Source: Brachypodius melanocephalos
Taxonomy: Eukaryota; Chordata; Aves; Passeriformes; Pycnonotidae
Length of the DNA stretch: 64,000 nt
Direction of reading: 5' to 3'
NCBI GenBank assembly: GCA_013398615.1
Contig: VZSR01001477.1
Span: 2,054,929 to 2,118,928, forward strand
Under the pieces are notes generated by a model that was not told the origin of the DNA, ran no database searches, and saw only the letters and a list, made by a program, of their open reading frames with translations. Position numbers and translations under genes: made by a program. Of the stretch, positions 13,124 through 25,616 are shown piece after piece (positions within the stretch are counted from its first letter, which is position 1; each line of letters starts with the position of its first letter).

Positions 13124-13692
13124 TGTTGCTTTTGGCTGGGGTAGAGTAATTTTCTTTGCAGTAGCTTGTATGGTGCTTATTTTGGATTTGTGAGCAAAAT
13201 AGTGTTGATGTCACAGAGATGTTTTAGCTACTGCTGAGCGGTGCTCACGCAGCATCAGGGTGATGTCTTTCCTGCCCCTCACACCATCCCACCAGCAAGG
13301 AGGTTGGGGGTGCACAAGAAGCTGGAAGAGGACACGGCGGGGGTAGCTGACCCCAGCTGACCAAGAGGACGTGCCACACCATGTGATGTTGAGCATGAAA
13401 ACAAAAGCTGGAGGAAATATGGAGGACATATAGGTCAGCAGTGTTTGCCTTCCCAAGTAATGGTTATATATGATGGAATGGTGCTTTCCTAGAGATGGTT
13501 GAACACCAACATGACCATGGGAAGCAGTAAAAGGACTCCTTCGCTTTGCTTCTTCACAGAGCTTTTGTTTTCCATAAGGCGCTTTTATCTCAAGCGAGAA
13601 ATTTTCAAACTTTTCCCCTTCCAACTCCTTCTTCCATTCCACTTGTGTGAAGTGAGTGATGGTCTTGACCGCCTGCAGAGGGTTAGTCCTTA
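13124..13692 (+). mobile_element. Solo LTR, avian ERVL type
   Basis: This resembles a long terminal repeat of an avian class III (ERVL-like) endogenous retrovirus. Landmarks in order are TTTTGGCTGGGGTAGAG near the start (13130-13147), 'gagatgttttagctactgct', 'caccatcccaccagcaagga' (13283-13302), 'gaggttgggggtgcacaaga', the 'tttgccttcccaagtaatgg' block (13445-13464) and the terminal 'cttttatctcaagcgagaaa' block (13581-13600). The length of about 570 bp suits this LTR class. No gag, pol or env remains are seen on either side, so it is best explained as a solo LTR left by recombination. A 165-codon minus frame (13211-13708) runs antisense through it and is not a gene. The exact ends and the target duplication are not clear. 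Confidence 0.85.
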
Positions 13693-14194
13693 AAAAGAAT
13701 GGAGGCATTCAGCCTTCTATGCAGAAATACCTGGGGCCGTCCTAGATAAGACTGTAGGATATTTGGGAAGTCCAGAGGGGAATATGACCTGTAGCAGAAG
13801 ACAGGGAGAATAACCCTATATCTGGGCTTAGATATCCCCACTTAGGGTATCTAAAACATCTCTGGAAGAGTATATTTAAAGCAGTAGAGTCACTTCCTGT
13901 GAATTTTAAATCCGGTACATTTTAAGTAAACAAATATTTTTGGAAGAATACAAATCTTAGAATGTAATGTGAATGTATCTGAAAAACAATCCCATTGCCT
14001 ACACCATCTGCACTGCACCCACATAAATACCAACATCAGAAGCAGTAACATTAGTTTTGTTGTATTTTAGTACACCCACTTGCTGTTAGCAGACTCTGCT
14101 TCTAAGGCAAGGATAATTCACAGGCAGAAAAACCCTTTAAACAGGACTATGTAGTTTATTTGACTTTTGCTCCATGTCCAACTGAGATGGTAAC
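13693..14194. other. Unique noncoding sequence
   Basis: Nothing recognisable lies between the LTR and the possible CR1 end. Confidence 0.5.
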
Positions 14195-14297
14195 TTGAAT
14201 AGGGTTAAACTAGACAATGCCCTGAATGACCTGATCTAATTGCTATGGGACCATAGCACATTCAGAAATCCCTTCCAGCCTTGAGTTCTGTGATTAT
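14195..14297 (+). mobile_element. Possible CR1 LINE 3' terminus
   Basis: The segment reads like a worn CR1 tail. 'gggttaaactagacaatg' and 'gaatgacctgatct' are followed by 'cccttccagccttgagttct' and TGTGATTATA, resembling the CR1 ending CCCTTCCAACCC...ATTCTGTGATTCTA. It is short and diverged, so a chance resemblance is possible. Confidence 0.45.
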
Positions 14298-15531
14298 AAT
14301 ATTAAAGATTCATTCAGAACAATACTAAACTCTTTTGTCCTACTGGCTATTAATCTTATGTTCAGCATAAAAGCAAACAAAGAATTAAGTCAATCAGCCA
14401 CTTAAACGTAAGTGTGTGCCCACATCCAGGCACACCCAGGTCATATACTTCTTCTGCTATATTTTTGAAAGCTCTTCTCTCTTGCTCATATAATCCAACA
14501 TACTAAATTGATTCTAAGACTGCCTTAACCTGCTGTCCTGATCTCTGGCTGCATGATCCATTTCTAGGGCTCTGTGCTTTTGACACTGTTGCAGCAGAAA
14601 CAGCATAATGTAGAAATATTTGTCTTGCCTAGAGAAGGGGCAGAACAAGAAAATGTCCCAATGCCTAACTTACATGTTGCAAGAGCCACCAGAGGTCCGT
14701 GGGTTGAAGCGTACTCCAGCTCCAGAACAGACATAGCTGTTCCTTCTCTGTTAGCCCTCACAGCCCCACACTTCCCTCAATATTCAGCAAACAACCACTG
14801 CTGAGGTGGACTTTAATCAACCTGCTTTTGTTTCAGCCCTCACCTATTTTTTAGAGTAAAGTTGTAAGTGAAAAGAGCCCTTGAGTGAGTTGTGGCATGC
14901 ATTAGTTTTAATTTACTTTACCTGTAGAGGCATATATGCTAACATCTAATAGATAGCTTGATGATTCACCTTTGGTGCTGAGGGCAAAAAGATTTCTTGC
15001 CCAACTAAAGTGAAAATAGCTTTCTCTTTAAAACTTTTTGTGGCCTAAAAGAGCTGTGCACTTACAGACGCTCTGACATTGTAAAAAATGATCATGACTG
15101 TGATCAAAAAAGCCTCAGAAATGTAGAATCATCTAACACAGCTGATATATTAAAGATGAGTGAGTGAAGAACTCTACCTGTTATGGCACTTTTTGCCATA
15201 GTTGTAATAGGAAGTAGACTGCAAGAAATAGGAGTAAAAGGAGTTAACAGAATTTTCAAACTTTTCTTCTGATGAAAGATCAAACTGGCCCATTCTTGAG
15301 TCCAGGACCTGAATGGTTAATTTAGAAGAAAATGGTGTTAGATAGATGAAGCTTGATCCACTGAATGCTCCAGAGACAATGACAGCTTATCTGAACTATT
15401 TTTTCAGTGAAGAATTCTGCAAGCTATATTGATGTTAACACACTGAAGATTACACAAGATGAGCAGTCAACATTTTCTGTTCCTAAATTGCAAGCCTACC
15501 AGGGAGGAACTAAGGATGGCTGCTATTTGTT
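14298..15531. other. Unique noncoding sequence
   Basis: Two short opposing frames at 14564-14804 overlap one another and are unrecognised. No repeat family was identified. Confidence 0.5.
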
Positions 15532-15605
15532 GGGGGTTTTTTTCAGGGGCAGGGAAGGGGGCGGGAAGCAGTGTGTGTGGTCTTTGTGGGTTTGTGTTGT
15601 TGTGT
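15532..15605 (+). other. G-rich segment with G-quadruplex motif
   Basis: G runs at 15546-15549, 15552-15554, 15557-15561 and 15563-15565 are separated by loops of 2, 2 and 1 nt, a canonical short-loop four-run quadruplex motif. A fifth run (15532-15536) lies just upstream, and a GT-rich stretch follows to about 15605. It stands out against AT-rich surroundings. No adjacent gene or promoter is apparent. Confidence 0.75.
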
Positions 15606-18600
15606 TCCTCTAAACACTTGCTGCTTTTTAAATTTTTCTTCAACATTATTCAAGGAGAGAAAGTTTGGATGTGCAGGCATTAGCGTGTTTATACACATAT
15701 TCTAGTCTGATTTTTCATAGCTTTTAAATATTGTCCAAGGTTATGCACATCTGTGCAGAGCTTAAATGTTTTGTAAAGTATTGCACTATGTCAAAAGAGA
15801 GAAGGTAGCGGGGACTAAAATCATCTTTGTGCCACTTGATGGCACTTTATAAGGAATCTAGATACAGTGGAGTCTGAAGATTAAGCCTCTACAAAATTAC
15901 GAATTTATGCTGAAGTTTATAGTTAAGCATGTATTATGTTGACACATTCTCTTCATTAATTCATGATTTTAGAGATTAATTTCTTGCAAACTTTACTTTC
16001 TGTTTCATTACAAATAAGAAATCACTTTTATTATGTGTTGTTTATTACCTTCAACACAGTTTTGAAAAAGTATGACTGTCTTCATCTTACATGATTACCA
16101 CAGTAATAAAAGGTAATTATGTAAAATACTTTAGTCTACCCTGTCTCTTTTCAAACAGTGTATATGTCACTCACAAAGTACATTTAGCTCTCTTGGATTC
16201 AAAAAATATTCTTCCAATTTGAACTTGAACATCAAAATTCCTTCCTCATATATGTAATACTCTCATTGTCCAAAGTTTAGTTAAACAATTATAATGTTAT
16301 TGTATTAACAACATAGAACTATATAATTGATTAAATGTGTTTTCATGCAACAAATTTCAAGTTTTTGCAAATTAATAGAAAGTTTGGCATAGCTAATATA
16401 AAGTTTGGGATTCCACCAAAGAATTCCACCCAAAATGAAATCATATGTACAACAGAAAAGAGTGCAAGAGAAATAAATCACTCTGCATAATATAAATATC
16501 AAGAGCTTGCTATAGTAAACAGATACTTAAAAGGAAAAATAAAAGCACATTAGGCCCAAGGAACTGCAAGTCACATGTCATTTTTTTTTAAGACCAGGCA
16601 TCAAATAACAGCAGCAAACAGTGTGGCTATGTCTTTATTTCTAGCCACAGCATGCCAAAACAGTTCCAAGTATCTTCTGAACTGAAAAAAATATTAAATA
16701 ACTGTCCAGGTTTTTCTATGCCAGTGATCTTTCTGTCATATTCTTTACTGTTCTCCCTGACTTCCATATACTGCCTAGGCATCACAAAGGGATGGCAAAA
16801 ACATCACCTCTATTTCCACCAAATGAGCTTAGCTATGAACAGGGTGGGACTAGGATTTCTCATCTTTTGTTCCATTGCAAAGAAAAATATAATTACTTTG
16901 GATCATTCTTTTCTATCTGTACATGTGTAGTTTCATGGGTTCTTTGAAAAAAGTTGTACTCAGCTTAAAATTGTGAGGCAGTAAGGATACTTGGACTTCT
17001 AAAATTACACGAAGGTATGTAAGCGTATGCATTTGTGTGTGTGAAGCTGCAGGCAGATATCTTGTTATCAAGCAATTTAACATATTTAAGAAGAGAATTT
17101 CAGAGATCTTTTGTATGGCAATAGTGGAAAGTTCTGTATATTCGCATTTTTAGCACAGGCACATGAAAACGTTTATTCTTCCTTTTAAACAAACCTTGGA
17201 ATTGTTTCATAAAGTTCACTCTTATAAACTGTCAGAATAACTGAGAATAATGGTATGAAACCAAGAAAAAGCAAATTTAAGCTGTGCATCTCAGCAAATG
17301 AATGGTGAGGAAATAACTAGAAGTCCCAGTTGGAGAGGATAAAGCATTTTCATTTGAATGATTTAGAACTTGGAAATTCATTTCTGTGAAAAATCCTGCT
17401 CTTGGAAAAGAATGACCCAGAGAAGCATTGATTTCTTAGAGTCCTTTCTAAGCTGATTGTGTGGTTCACATGGTAGACTATCATTCTATCTATTTACTTC
17501 TTACTGCTTCTTTATGATAATATAGTTGATGTCATATAATGTTACAGATTCATCTCTGCAGCATTTTTATAGAACCACTCAGGCAGACAGTTTTTAATAG
17601 AGCCATATTCCTAGCTGAAGAGAAACCTGATGTGACCATTGCTCAAAGGGTAAAAGGAATCTGCTAATAATTTATGCAAGTTTTGATATTCTCTTGATAT
17701 CACATAACTGAGAATATCTATACTGAACTTATCACTGTAATAAATAAGAATATTATTTAAATTAAAGCTGCATTAAACAGTTTTCTATTTTTCCTTTTTA
17801 AATGGTGATATTATATATGGATTATTATTATTAAAATAACCTGTGATGAAATTTGGCATCCCAAATATCTGTACACAAATCAGGAAACGTTCAGATTTTT
17901 TTTGCTATTATTAAGACATTTTGAACTCACACTGAGAATTCAATACTTTCAAATTCCTCCGACCTTCTTAGATTCAGCTTTGGTTATGTTTTGAAGGATA
18001 ACAAATACTTTGTCTGAAGATTTCATAGATAATCTTTTATTTGTTAATAAAATGGTACACAGATCAAAAGATAAACTGAAAATTCATGGTGAAACAATTC
18101 CTTTTCCAGAGTAGCTGGGATGTTACTACAGAAATATGGAGTTTCAGTGACAGTACTCTGCATTGCAGTTTTCTACATTGCAGATTTGTCTCAGGAACTT
18201 CAGATGAACATTTTCAGAACTTCAGTTAGGAACTTCTAACTTTCCTCAGTTAGATCTCAAAGCTCTACACAATCACTTGCAATTCCTAAATAAGACCTCC
18301 ATGTTTCCCTCTCTCTTTATGTACCAGTACTTGAATGTCTAGCCAGAGGAAACTGGCAGGTAAATCCATGTAACTGAGAAATGAGCCATGGTATCATAGA
18401 GCTGCCTTTCTAAGTCGTAAATAACTTCAACAAACAAACCCAAAATAAAGACCTTCAAAAAGAATATGAAAAGCGTGCGAACTGGCTTGTTAGATGTGTT
18501 GTAATATTCAAATGTTGTTTTCTTCTCCAAGAAACTGTCAGATTGATAATCACAGACATAATTAATGCTATTTTTTCCCATATTCTTTTAGCATTTTGAT

Positions 18601-18825
18601 GTAAAATTTTATTTTGTAAAATCAGTCTATATTACATTACTTTCCAAAAAGTATTATCCAACAGCAGAGAAGAATTATATCTTCAGAACCTGAACAATCA
18701 AAGTTTAAGCGATAGACCTAACTTACAGATCTGGATTGGTGTGTCTAGAACTTCAGAAAGTTACGAAAAAGAGAACTTCTTTTCTAAAACTATTCTCCTC
18801 ACAGGACAAAAACAAGGATGAAAAA
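15606..18825. other. Unique AT-rich noncoding sequence
   Basis: No gene or confident repeat. A 92-codon plus frame (16652-16930) and an 80-codon minus frame (18339-18581) are unrecognised and fit AT-rich background. Confidence 0.55.
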
Positions 18826-18972
18826 ACCATCCCAGAATCACAGAATGTTCTGAGTTGGAAGGGACCCACAAGGGTCACCAAGTCCAGCTCTTAAGCAAAT
18901 AACCTATACAGGGGCCAAACCCACAACCTTGGCTTCATTAGCACAGGCTCCAACAGGCTGAGTTACTCTCAG
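18826..18972 (-). mobile_element. tRNA-Ile/CR1 SINE (TguSINE1 type)
   Basis: This is a short retroposon in reverse orientation. The plus strand opens with CCAGAATCACAGAATGTTCT (18832-18851), the reverse complement of the CR1 octamer tail, then 'gagttggaagggacccacaa' (18852-18871), the CR1 3'-UTR. From about 18905 the sequence becomes the reverse complement of a tRNA-Ile-like gene: a B-box-like GGCCAAACCC (18912-18921), CCTTGGCTTCATTAGCAC in the anticodon-arm region (18927-18944) and an A-box-like CAACAGGCTGAGTTA (18951-18965). A tRNA head fused to a CR1 tail is the known structure of the passerine SINE TguSINE1, which borrows CR1 machinery to move. Substitutions in both promoter boxes suggest it is inactive. 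No clear target-site duplication was found. Confidence 0.8.
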
Positions 18973-21900
18973 GGTCATGACTGTGACTTTGAAAGCTTTT
19001 GGACTCACTGACTATCAGAAATACCAAATGTTCTCTCAGTTAAAATAGATAAGTCATTTTTCCAAGTATCAGTAACAGATGCTTGATATGTTGGAGTGAA
19101 ATAAAGTACATTCTTATTTGCATACTTCTGTGGAATTTAAAAATTCAGAATGAACAGATTTTTCTCACGACTTGTAGGTGCTCTCTGATATGTTTTTCCA
19201 CACTCTTTCGTGCTATGGCTTGATGACAGTACTTAAAACTGATGAAGAAATAGTTGCTTTAAAGGCTAAGCCTCATATACCTTAATTTCAAAGCCCTTGA
19301 CTCATCTTTTTCAGAACATCCCCTGAATTAGAGGATTACTAATGATTTAGTTACAGTTTTTAATCTCTGGCTGATCTCTTTCATATTACTTTAATTTCTC
19401 ATACATTATTCTTCAATTATCTTAGATGTACTGATTAATCCTTATGATATGGATATTGATATGTGTACAGCTATTTTCTGGGATCAGACTACTCCTGAAT
19501 TTAGCAAAGCATGAAAACACCTGAAACATACATACCTATATTCATTTTTTAATTCAGTGGAAAGATAGTAGCAATAACTGCAATTTGGACTGATGACATG
19601 GAATTAGTTTTTTCACTAAAAATTGTACATTAACAAAATTATTTCATAAGATATCAGTAGGAAAAATCTGCACAAAGGGAAATGGATTAGTAATAAAATG
19701 TAGAAGTAACCATTTTTCTAACCTCATTCATTTTTTGATGAATGGAAATTAAAATCAACGTTTTGTCCCTTTGAAATATTCATCAGATAAACAATGCAAT
19801 ATCAAACAGGAAGCAAAGAATTAGAATCAGTGGAGTGCAACTCTATTCGTAACCCTTTACTAATGTAGTTCCTAGGCATTCTTGCTTAGCAGAAAGTGTG
19901 TAATAGCCACATTTTCAATGCTTTAGAACATCAATTAGCCTCCTATACCTCCATGAAATGTATTTTGCATGTTGGCAACCTATTTCCTTGTTGAGTCTTT
20001 GGCATTGAAGTGTGAGAACATCAAGACAAGAATAAATTACATATTTCAGACTTACCACAATTTCTGAGCTTTTCTCATAAGCTTATTCCAGGAGAAAAAT
20101 ATCTTAGTGCCATGCAAATGGTTTCACAGTGAGATTCTCTGAAATGCCCTCAAACTGATCGGGTAAAGAATAATGACATTTTTCTCAGAACACTTATGCC
20201 TCATTCCAAAGTGGATAAAGCATTCACAGAGCCAGCAAGACCAGCAGGAAGCAAAGAAAAAGCCGGCAGGGATCCCTTCAGGTAACTTAGCATAAGCTTT
20301 CACATTTGTCCTTCAGACTGCACTGGTTGCTCTGTACTTTCCAGAACTTTATTGATGCTTTCTGAAAGCTGCAAATTAAGAGAAGATCAGATGCCCTTTT
20401 AGGACACAAGCTTGGATTTTAGTCCTTGCTTGACGTGCTACCGTTGATTTTTTGAGATAAGCACCATATGAGGGTCTAATTATACAGTACGTAGTCTACC
20501 TACAAAGCACCTGTGTTGGCTCCAGAGACAGCCATTGCTTTGAGATGAAATTCTCTTTTCCCCTCAGTTTCCATGATGTTACCAGTCAAAAGGTTTCCTA
20601 GCTGTATGACTGTTTTTCTGGAGAAAATAACACAAATTAAGCTATATCACATAAATAGAAAAAAAACCCCAGAGAATTGAGTGGGACAAGGTTGAAGACT
20701 TGAATGGATTCACCCTCAGCTTCCTTCCTTCTTTCTTGCCCTCCCTCTACAGGTACTGTGTCTTTGTCCCTTTTCCAGTTAGTCTTTCAATTGCTTCTGA
20801 TATTTGTTGCATCTCCTTGTTGAAGGCTTCTCTCAAGTTACAGAATCCTTCCTCTCTATGTCTCTTAGAGATTTTTTTGTCTGCACTGCAGAAATTTTTC
20901 CTAGCTGAGCATACTCACTTGTTCTCAGGGTATTTTTCCCTGTCTCCAGGAGACTCTGCTGTGCCCACCCACAGCAGGAACACACAACCTGGCAGCCCTT
21001 CTTCCAACCACCCAGCCACACCTTCTCAAACAAAGCGTACAGGAAACGACGCACACACAATGGACCAAGAACAAACAGATCTAAAATTTCTATCATCTTT
21101 CACATAGTTCACACCCTCCTCTTACCTTAATTGTTGGATCTGGGCTTGTGCCAATCTGAGGTGGATTTTAAAGAACATGAAGTAAATACCATGAAATTGA
21201 AGGGTTCCTTGTTTCCTATCCACATAGGGATTTAGGTAACAGATTTAGGCAAATTATAGTATGACTGGTTGGATTACTAGAATACAATTAATAGTTTATA
21301 AAGTTTCAGCCACTGCAGTTATCTCTTATTGCTTCCAAGTCTACACCAAGGAAAACAGATCAATATTTACCCCTTAAAAAATGAAAAAAATATATTTTTG
21401 TCTGCTGAATCTTATCACTTCATTGCAATTGAAAAGTAAGTAAAATTATACTCAAGAACACCTGATTGCTCTACAAAATTTTTGAAGATCGTTTGTGAGG
21501 CTGGTTGTTCTTCTTCAGACTTTGTTTTGGAGGCTTTTAAGATCATATTTCAAAAGCTAAGAATATTTAAATAAAAAATGGGCACTTTCCCAAATGCAAG
21601 AGACACCTACTTGCTTCCGATTAGAATAAATTTTTGGCACCTGCTAACACTTGTTACCTACAGCTGATACCATATTGTTCAGCTGACATTTTCAGGTCAA
21701 CTAAATTGCCCCACAGAGGGAAAAAAAAAAGTTATTTTCTGCAGGAAGCCAAATATAATACACGATTAAAACTGTTTGGAACGTTTTCTGGAAGGAAAGT
21801 TTGTTGAAACAGGATTATATCAGAGCTGAAAAAACTTGCAGTCATACATCTGTTTCACTCAGGTTCTTAACAAGAAAAGTCTTGGTTTGAAACTCATGCA

Positions 21901-22416
21901 GAATGAAAAAAAAGTGATGCTTGGTCTCTCAGTATTTCTGCATATAAAGTAAATTCCAAACCGCTAATATGTTTGGACAGGTAAGAAAATTAAACAAGCA
22001 AACAACATTTTTTTTTATCATTATAGTATGAAATAGGAAAAAAGAAAATTAAACTTTGAAAGCTGTTCACAGATTAAATCATTAGTTATTCCAGGGAATT
22101 TTTGTGTGGATGGGCTAGTCTTTCTATGCTTCAGATCAGTAACTGAAATTACACAAAGGAAATAAATTACAGTTTTAATATTTTTTATTACATCAATACT
22201 TAGAATTCAATTATATCTAAACATTTCAAAATGTTTTAATAAGGAAAAAAAATGCCTTCTTTAGTTTCAATTTGTGTGCCCTGGGACCTTCTATTAATAA
22301 TCATTTAATGTCTGAAATTATATGGATAAATTCATGTGATATAAAGTTGAAAGACTTCTTTCTTATTTTCAGTTATTTTAAGAACACTATCAGGTATTTA
22401 TTAATTATGCTAGAAG
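18973..22416. other. Unique AT-rich noncoding sequence
   Basis: A 135-codon plus frame (20700-21107) has a pyrimidine-rich first half and a Ser/Pro/Thr-rich second half, with no recognisable domain and an overlapping minus frame. No RNA gene or confident repeat was found. Confidence 0.55.
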
Positions 22417-22442
22417 AAAGGGTTTGTTCCAAAAGTAATGCC
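22417..22442 (+). mobile_element. Orphan mariner-like terminal inverted repeat
   Basis: GGTTTGTTCCAAAAGTAATG (22421-22440), followed by CC, closely matches the terminal repeat of the bird mariner Galluhop as I remember it. The resemblance stops abruptly after the next few bases. No transposase frame or opposite terminal repeat is visible nearby, so this would be a remnant end or a very short internally deleted copy. Confidence 0.45.
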
Positions 22443-24179
22443 CTCATGGAAAGCTATGTTCTTACACCTTGAGCTGAACAGAGTGGAATAATTTCAGTGC
22501 TTTGGAGGGGAGATTCTGGAGATTAAGTATTGTTTCTGTTATATTCCATTCCTTTCACTGTGAACAAATAATTCAATTTCTTTCTGCAGTTTGGCACATC
22601 TAAAGCATTTAAAACTGTATTCAACTTTCCCATCTTGTCTAGTTGTCTTGGAAACTATCACAGGAAGGAATTGGAGCTGATTTTTTAAATCTATTTTGCT
22701 TTTCAAAATTCTCTAGTTTAGATATCAAGTGAATTACTGAGCACTACTAAAATATTAAAATAAAATGCTTATCGGCAGGCAAAAACTGAGGGTCTTTGCA
22801 AGCTGCAAATGAAAAAACCTCCAGTGCCAAGGAAGAAATAAAGACTCAAAAGAAAACTTGGACACAATAAGTTTAAAAGTGACAACCTATTTTGTCAATG
22901 GGTTTGCGTTTGTAGGTCTGCTTTTGTTAGTTTTAAGGTCGGTTTAATTAGTAATGCTAATTAGCTAAAGTAAATGAGATTCTCATATATACAACTAAGA
23001 AAGCTTCAAAATCAGATTTTCATTAAAAAGTAGACTTCTGACAAGTTTGGTCAGTCTGGTATTTTTGTTCACCATATGTGTTTTCTAATTTAAAATGCAT
23101 AAATGTTCGATTTATTAGAAAAAGTAATACATTGTTTATTTCCATGTTTTATGCTTATGATTGCCAAGTGGGATAACAGAAATTGTAAAACTATGTACAA
23201 TTTGACATTTTGCTGAACATTCTAGAGTCTCCCTCTCTTCACTGTCACCACCAAGTCTGGCAAGTTTATTAGGATAAAAGAGTAGACAATTACCCACATT
23301 AGGTGTCTAATTGTGTTAAATGCTACAGTTAATAGCAAATTGCAACTAACACCACCCAAACAAATGTTTCTTCAGAAGATATTACAAGTTAAAAAAAAAA
23401 AAAAATTATGTCCTTTTTAAGCGTCAGGCTCCTGAACACAAAAAAGAAAATAAGGGTTGGTGATGAAGCTGAATGGCACCAATAAAAGTGTTTTCAGTGT
23501 CTGCCCAGCCTGAATATTTTGGAAGAAGTGACTGATGTGCATTATGGCTGCTCTCTGAAGAGACAGGGAAATAAATAGTTCTTGAGCACTGTCAACCTTG
23601 CTGTGTATACAGGATTTCAAACTCTTATCACAGTGACACAACTTACTTTAAGTGGTCACAGCTTCTGTCCTTTTTTATTAATTTCAGCATTGAATTAATT
23701 TTGGATCTTTTACATTTCAGTGTGAGTTTGGGACCCACTCTATTCAGTGTATCACCTGTTATACATGCCGTCTTTGCAATTTGTAATGAAATCTAACAGG
23801 TGACAAGCTAGTAAATTTACCAATGAATATATATGTGGCCTGAAAGATGACTGCAATATTGAATTTATGAATGGGAAAGCAGGCTTTCATAAATATGATT
23901 ATGTTTCACACATATTCATGAAAATGAATGCAATTATTAACATGTGAATATGTTCCATGTCTGGTTGTCTCTTCCTTTATACAAAGGATAATACTGATTC
24001 TAGTTCTGCCCAGAATCATGCAAAATATTTCAGCAATGATGCTCTAAGCACCTTTGCATTTGCCCTTTTCAGATGAGAAAGCATGCTTGCCTGGAATTCA
24101 TAGATATTCTTTTGGAAGGGGCATTTGATCAAACCCCTGAAAAATCCTGTACCTGATGTCTAGGATGTGAATAAGCCAG
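22443..24179. other. Unique AT-rich noncoding sequence
   Basis: No gene seen. There is a 15-A homopolymer at 23391-23405. The 22943-22967 segment is rich in TAATTA-type motifs but has no demonstrated role. Confidence 0.5.
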
Positions 24180-24704
24180 CTCATGACACAGAAGAGCAGA
24201 GCATGGAAGTAATACCTGTAAGAACAGGTCCTTCAGAGGATGCAAGGTGGATCAAAGAACAAATAAGAAATCGAAACCAGCAGTCTCATGTTCTGAAAGA
24301 AAAGATCCAGATACATAGAAATAGTGTGCTAGTACCAGACTAGTCCAGTGGGCATGGAGGTTATTCTGTACCACCTCAAGTAATTGCCAGGGGTGGGAGT
24401 GAGGGGCTTTCCCTTTGGAGGAGAAGGGCGTTCCTTCTGCTGGGGAGAAAACGTGGTGGGAAAGCCGGTCACATTTTCACGGACTTTCCATGTAAATAAT
24501 TTCTTTGTCATATGCCTCTTGTTATTAATATTGTAGCTGTTCCTGTTCATTTTCTTATTTCATTGCTATTTCCAGTAAATTGTCCTTATCTCAACCTGTG
24601 ATCTTTCCCTTTTGTGCTTTCAATTGAAGGTGAAGAGAGAGCAAGCAGTGGCATGATTTTCGTGGGATTACTAAATTGGAGAACACCATTCCTAAACCAT
24701 GACA
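24180..24704 (+). mobile_element. Second ERVL-type LTR (different subfamily)
   Basis: The 3' half carries the LTR signature of avian ERVL elements: 'gccggtcacattttcacgga' (24463-24482), 'tttctttgtcatatgcctct', 'ttattaatattgtagctgtt', AATTGTCCTTATCTCAACCT (24577-24596) and a terminus CTAAACCATGACA ending in CA at 24704. The end matches the same consensus ending (TTAAACCACGACA) as the LTR at 13124, but the upstream part (about 24300-24460, with 'gactagtccagtgggcatgg' and 'ggtgggagtgaggggctttc') belongs to a different subfamily. The left end is not defined and 24180 is an estimate. No retroviral coding sequence adjoins it, so it is probably a solo or truncated LTR. Confidence 0.75.
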
Positions 24705-25616
24705 TGTTTAATAAAATCCACCAGGACAGTCTTGATAAAAGAGTTAGTCTTAACCTATGCTGAGTTGAAACTTACAGATGTAACAAATATAGGATATCAG
24801 CAACCATTTCCCTTTGTGTGTTTTGATCAAGGCCTATCAGATTCATCTGCACTGTCCTTCAATATATTTGCATTGTGCTAACGTGAGTAGGTTCACACAA
24901 ATTCTTGAAAGGGAGAAGAATTCCAACACACTCCAGAAATGGAGCATGAGGTGTGACCTGACAGTGTGGGTAATTGCCTTTAAGAGAATTGTAAGATTTT
25001 GTATGCACAGGAGAAGAAAATAAGAAAAGGGGAAAGCTGTGCTCTTCTGCTGAAAAATAAGGAGATTTTAAGATCTATCTATCCTGTCTACTTTTCTATC
25101 GTGTATTTTTAAATTGACTCTTCATGAAAGAAAGACACTTGGTACTCTGACTCAGAGCACAGTATTATATCCACCAGCAGTTAATAGTTTTTCCATCTCA
25201 CAGTTTTATTACACTCTGATTATTAGAGTGATTTATTGTTTCCATTCGTGTCACTTTTCTTGTAAGAAAAATAAATCATAGGCTGACCAATTCTGTGCCA
25301 CAAAGACCTGTGAGATAGGACAGGCAATCTGTGCTACTCAATTTTCCACACTGGTTTTTAGTCACTAATTTTTTCTAACCGTGTTACTTGTAATAAGTAG
25401 TGAAAATATTGATTAGACATCAATCCAGGTAGTTGACAAACAGGCAGCACTGGTTTGAAAGCCTAATAGAGAAAAAAAAGTTGCAAAAGAAACATGGATA
25501 TTCTAGTAGCATTCCTGAGAGTGCTAGTTGAAGATCTTATAAAAAATTCTAATAAAGATCTAATAAAAATGAGGGTACTTTTGAAGACCAGTTCAAAACC
25601 CCATATCTGTCAGATG
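24705..25616. other. Unique noncoding sequence
   Basis: No recognisable gene or repeat. Short plus frames at 24699-25023 are unrecognised. Confidence 0.5.

Noticed and set aside
13211..13708. 165-codon minus-strand open frame
   Set aside because: It lies antisense within the ERVL-type LTR, and its length is explained by the GC-richer LTR sequence.
15126..15165. Possible inverted CR1 tail (AGAATCATCTAA...)
   Set aside because: Only about ten bases match and the downstream sequence does not follow CR1.
15825..15850. Inverted repeat GTGCCA/TGGCAC
   Set aside because: A 6-bp stem with a short loop is common by chance over 64 kb.
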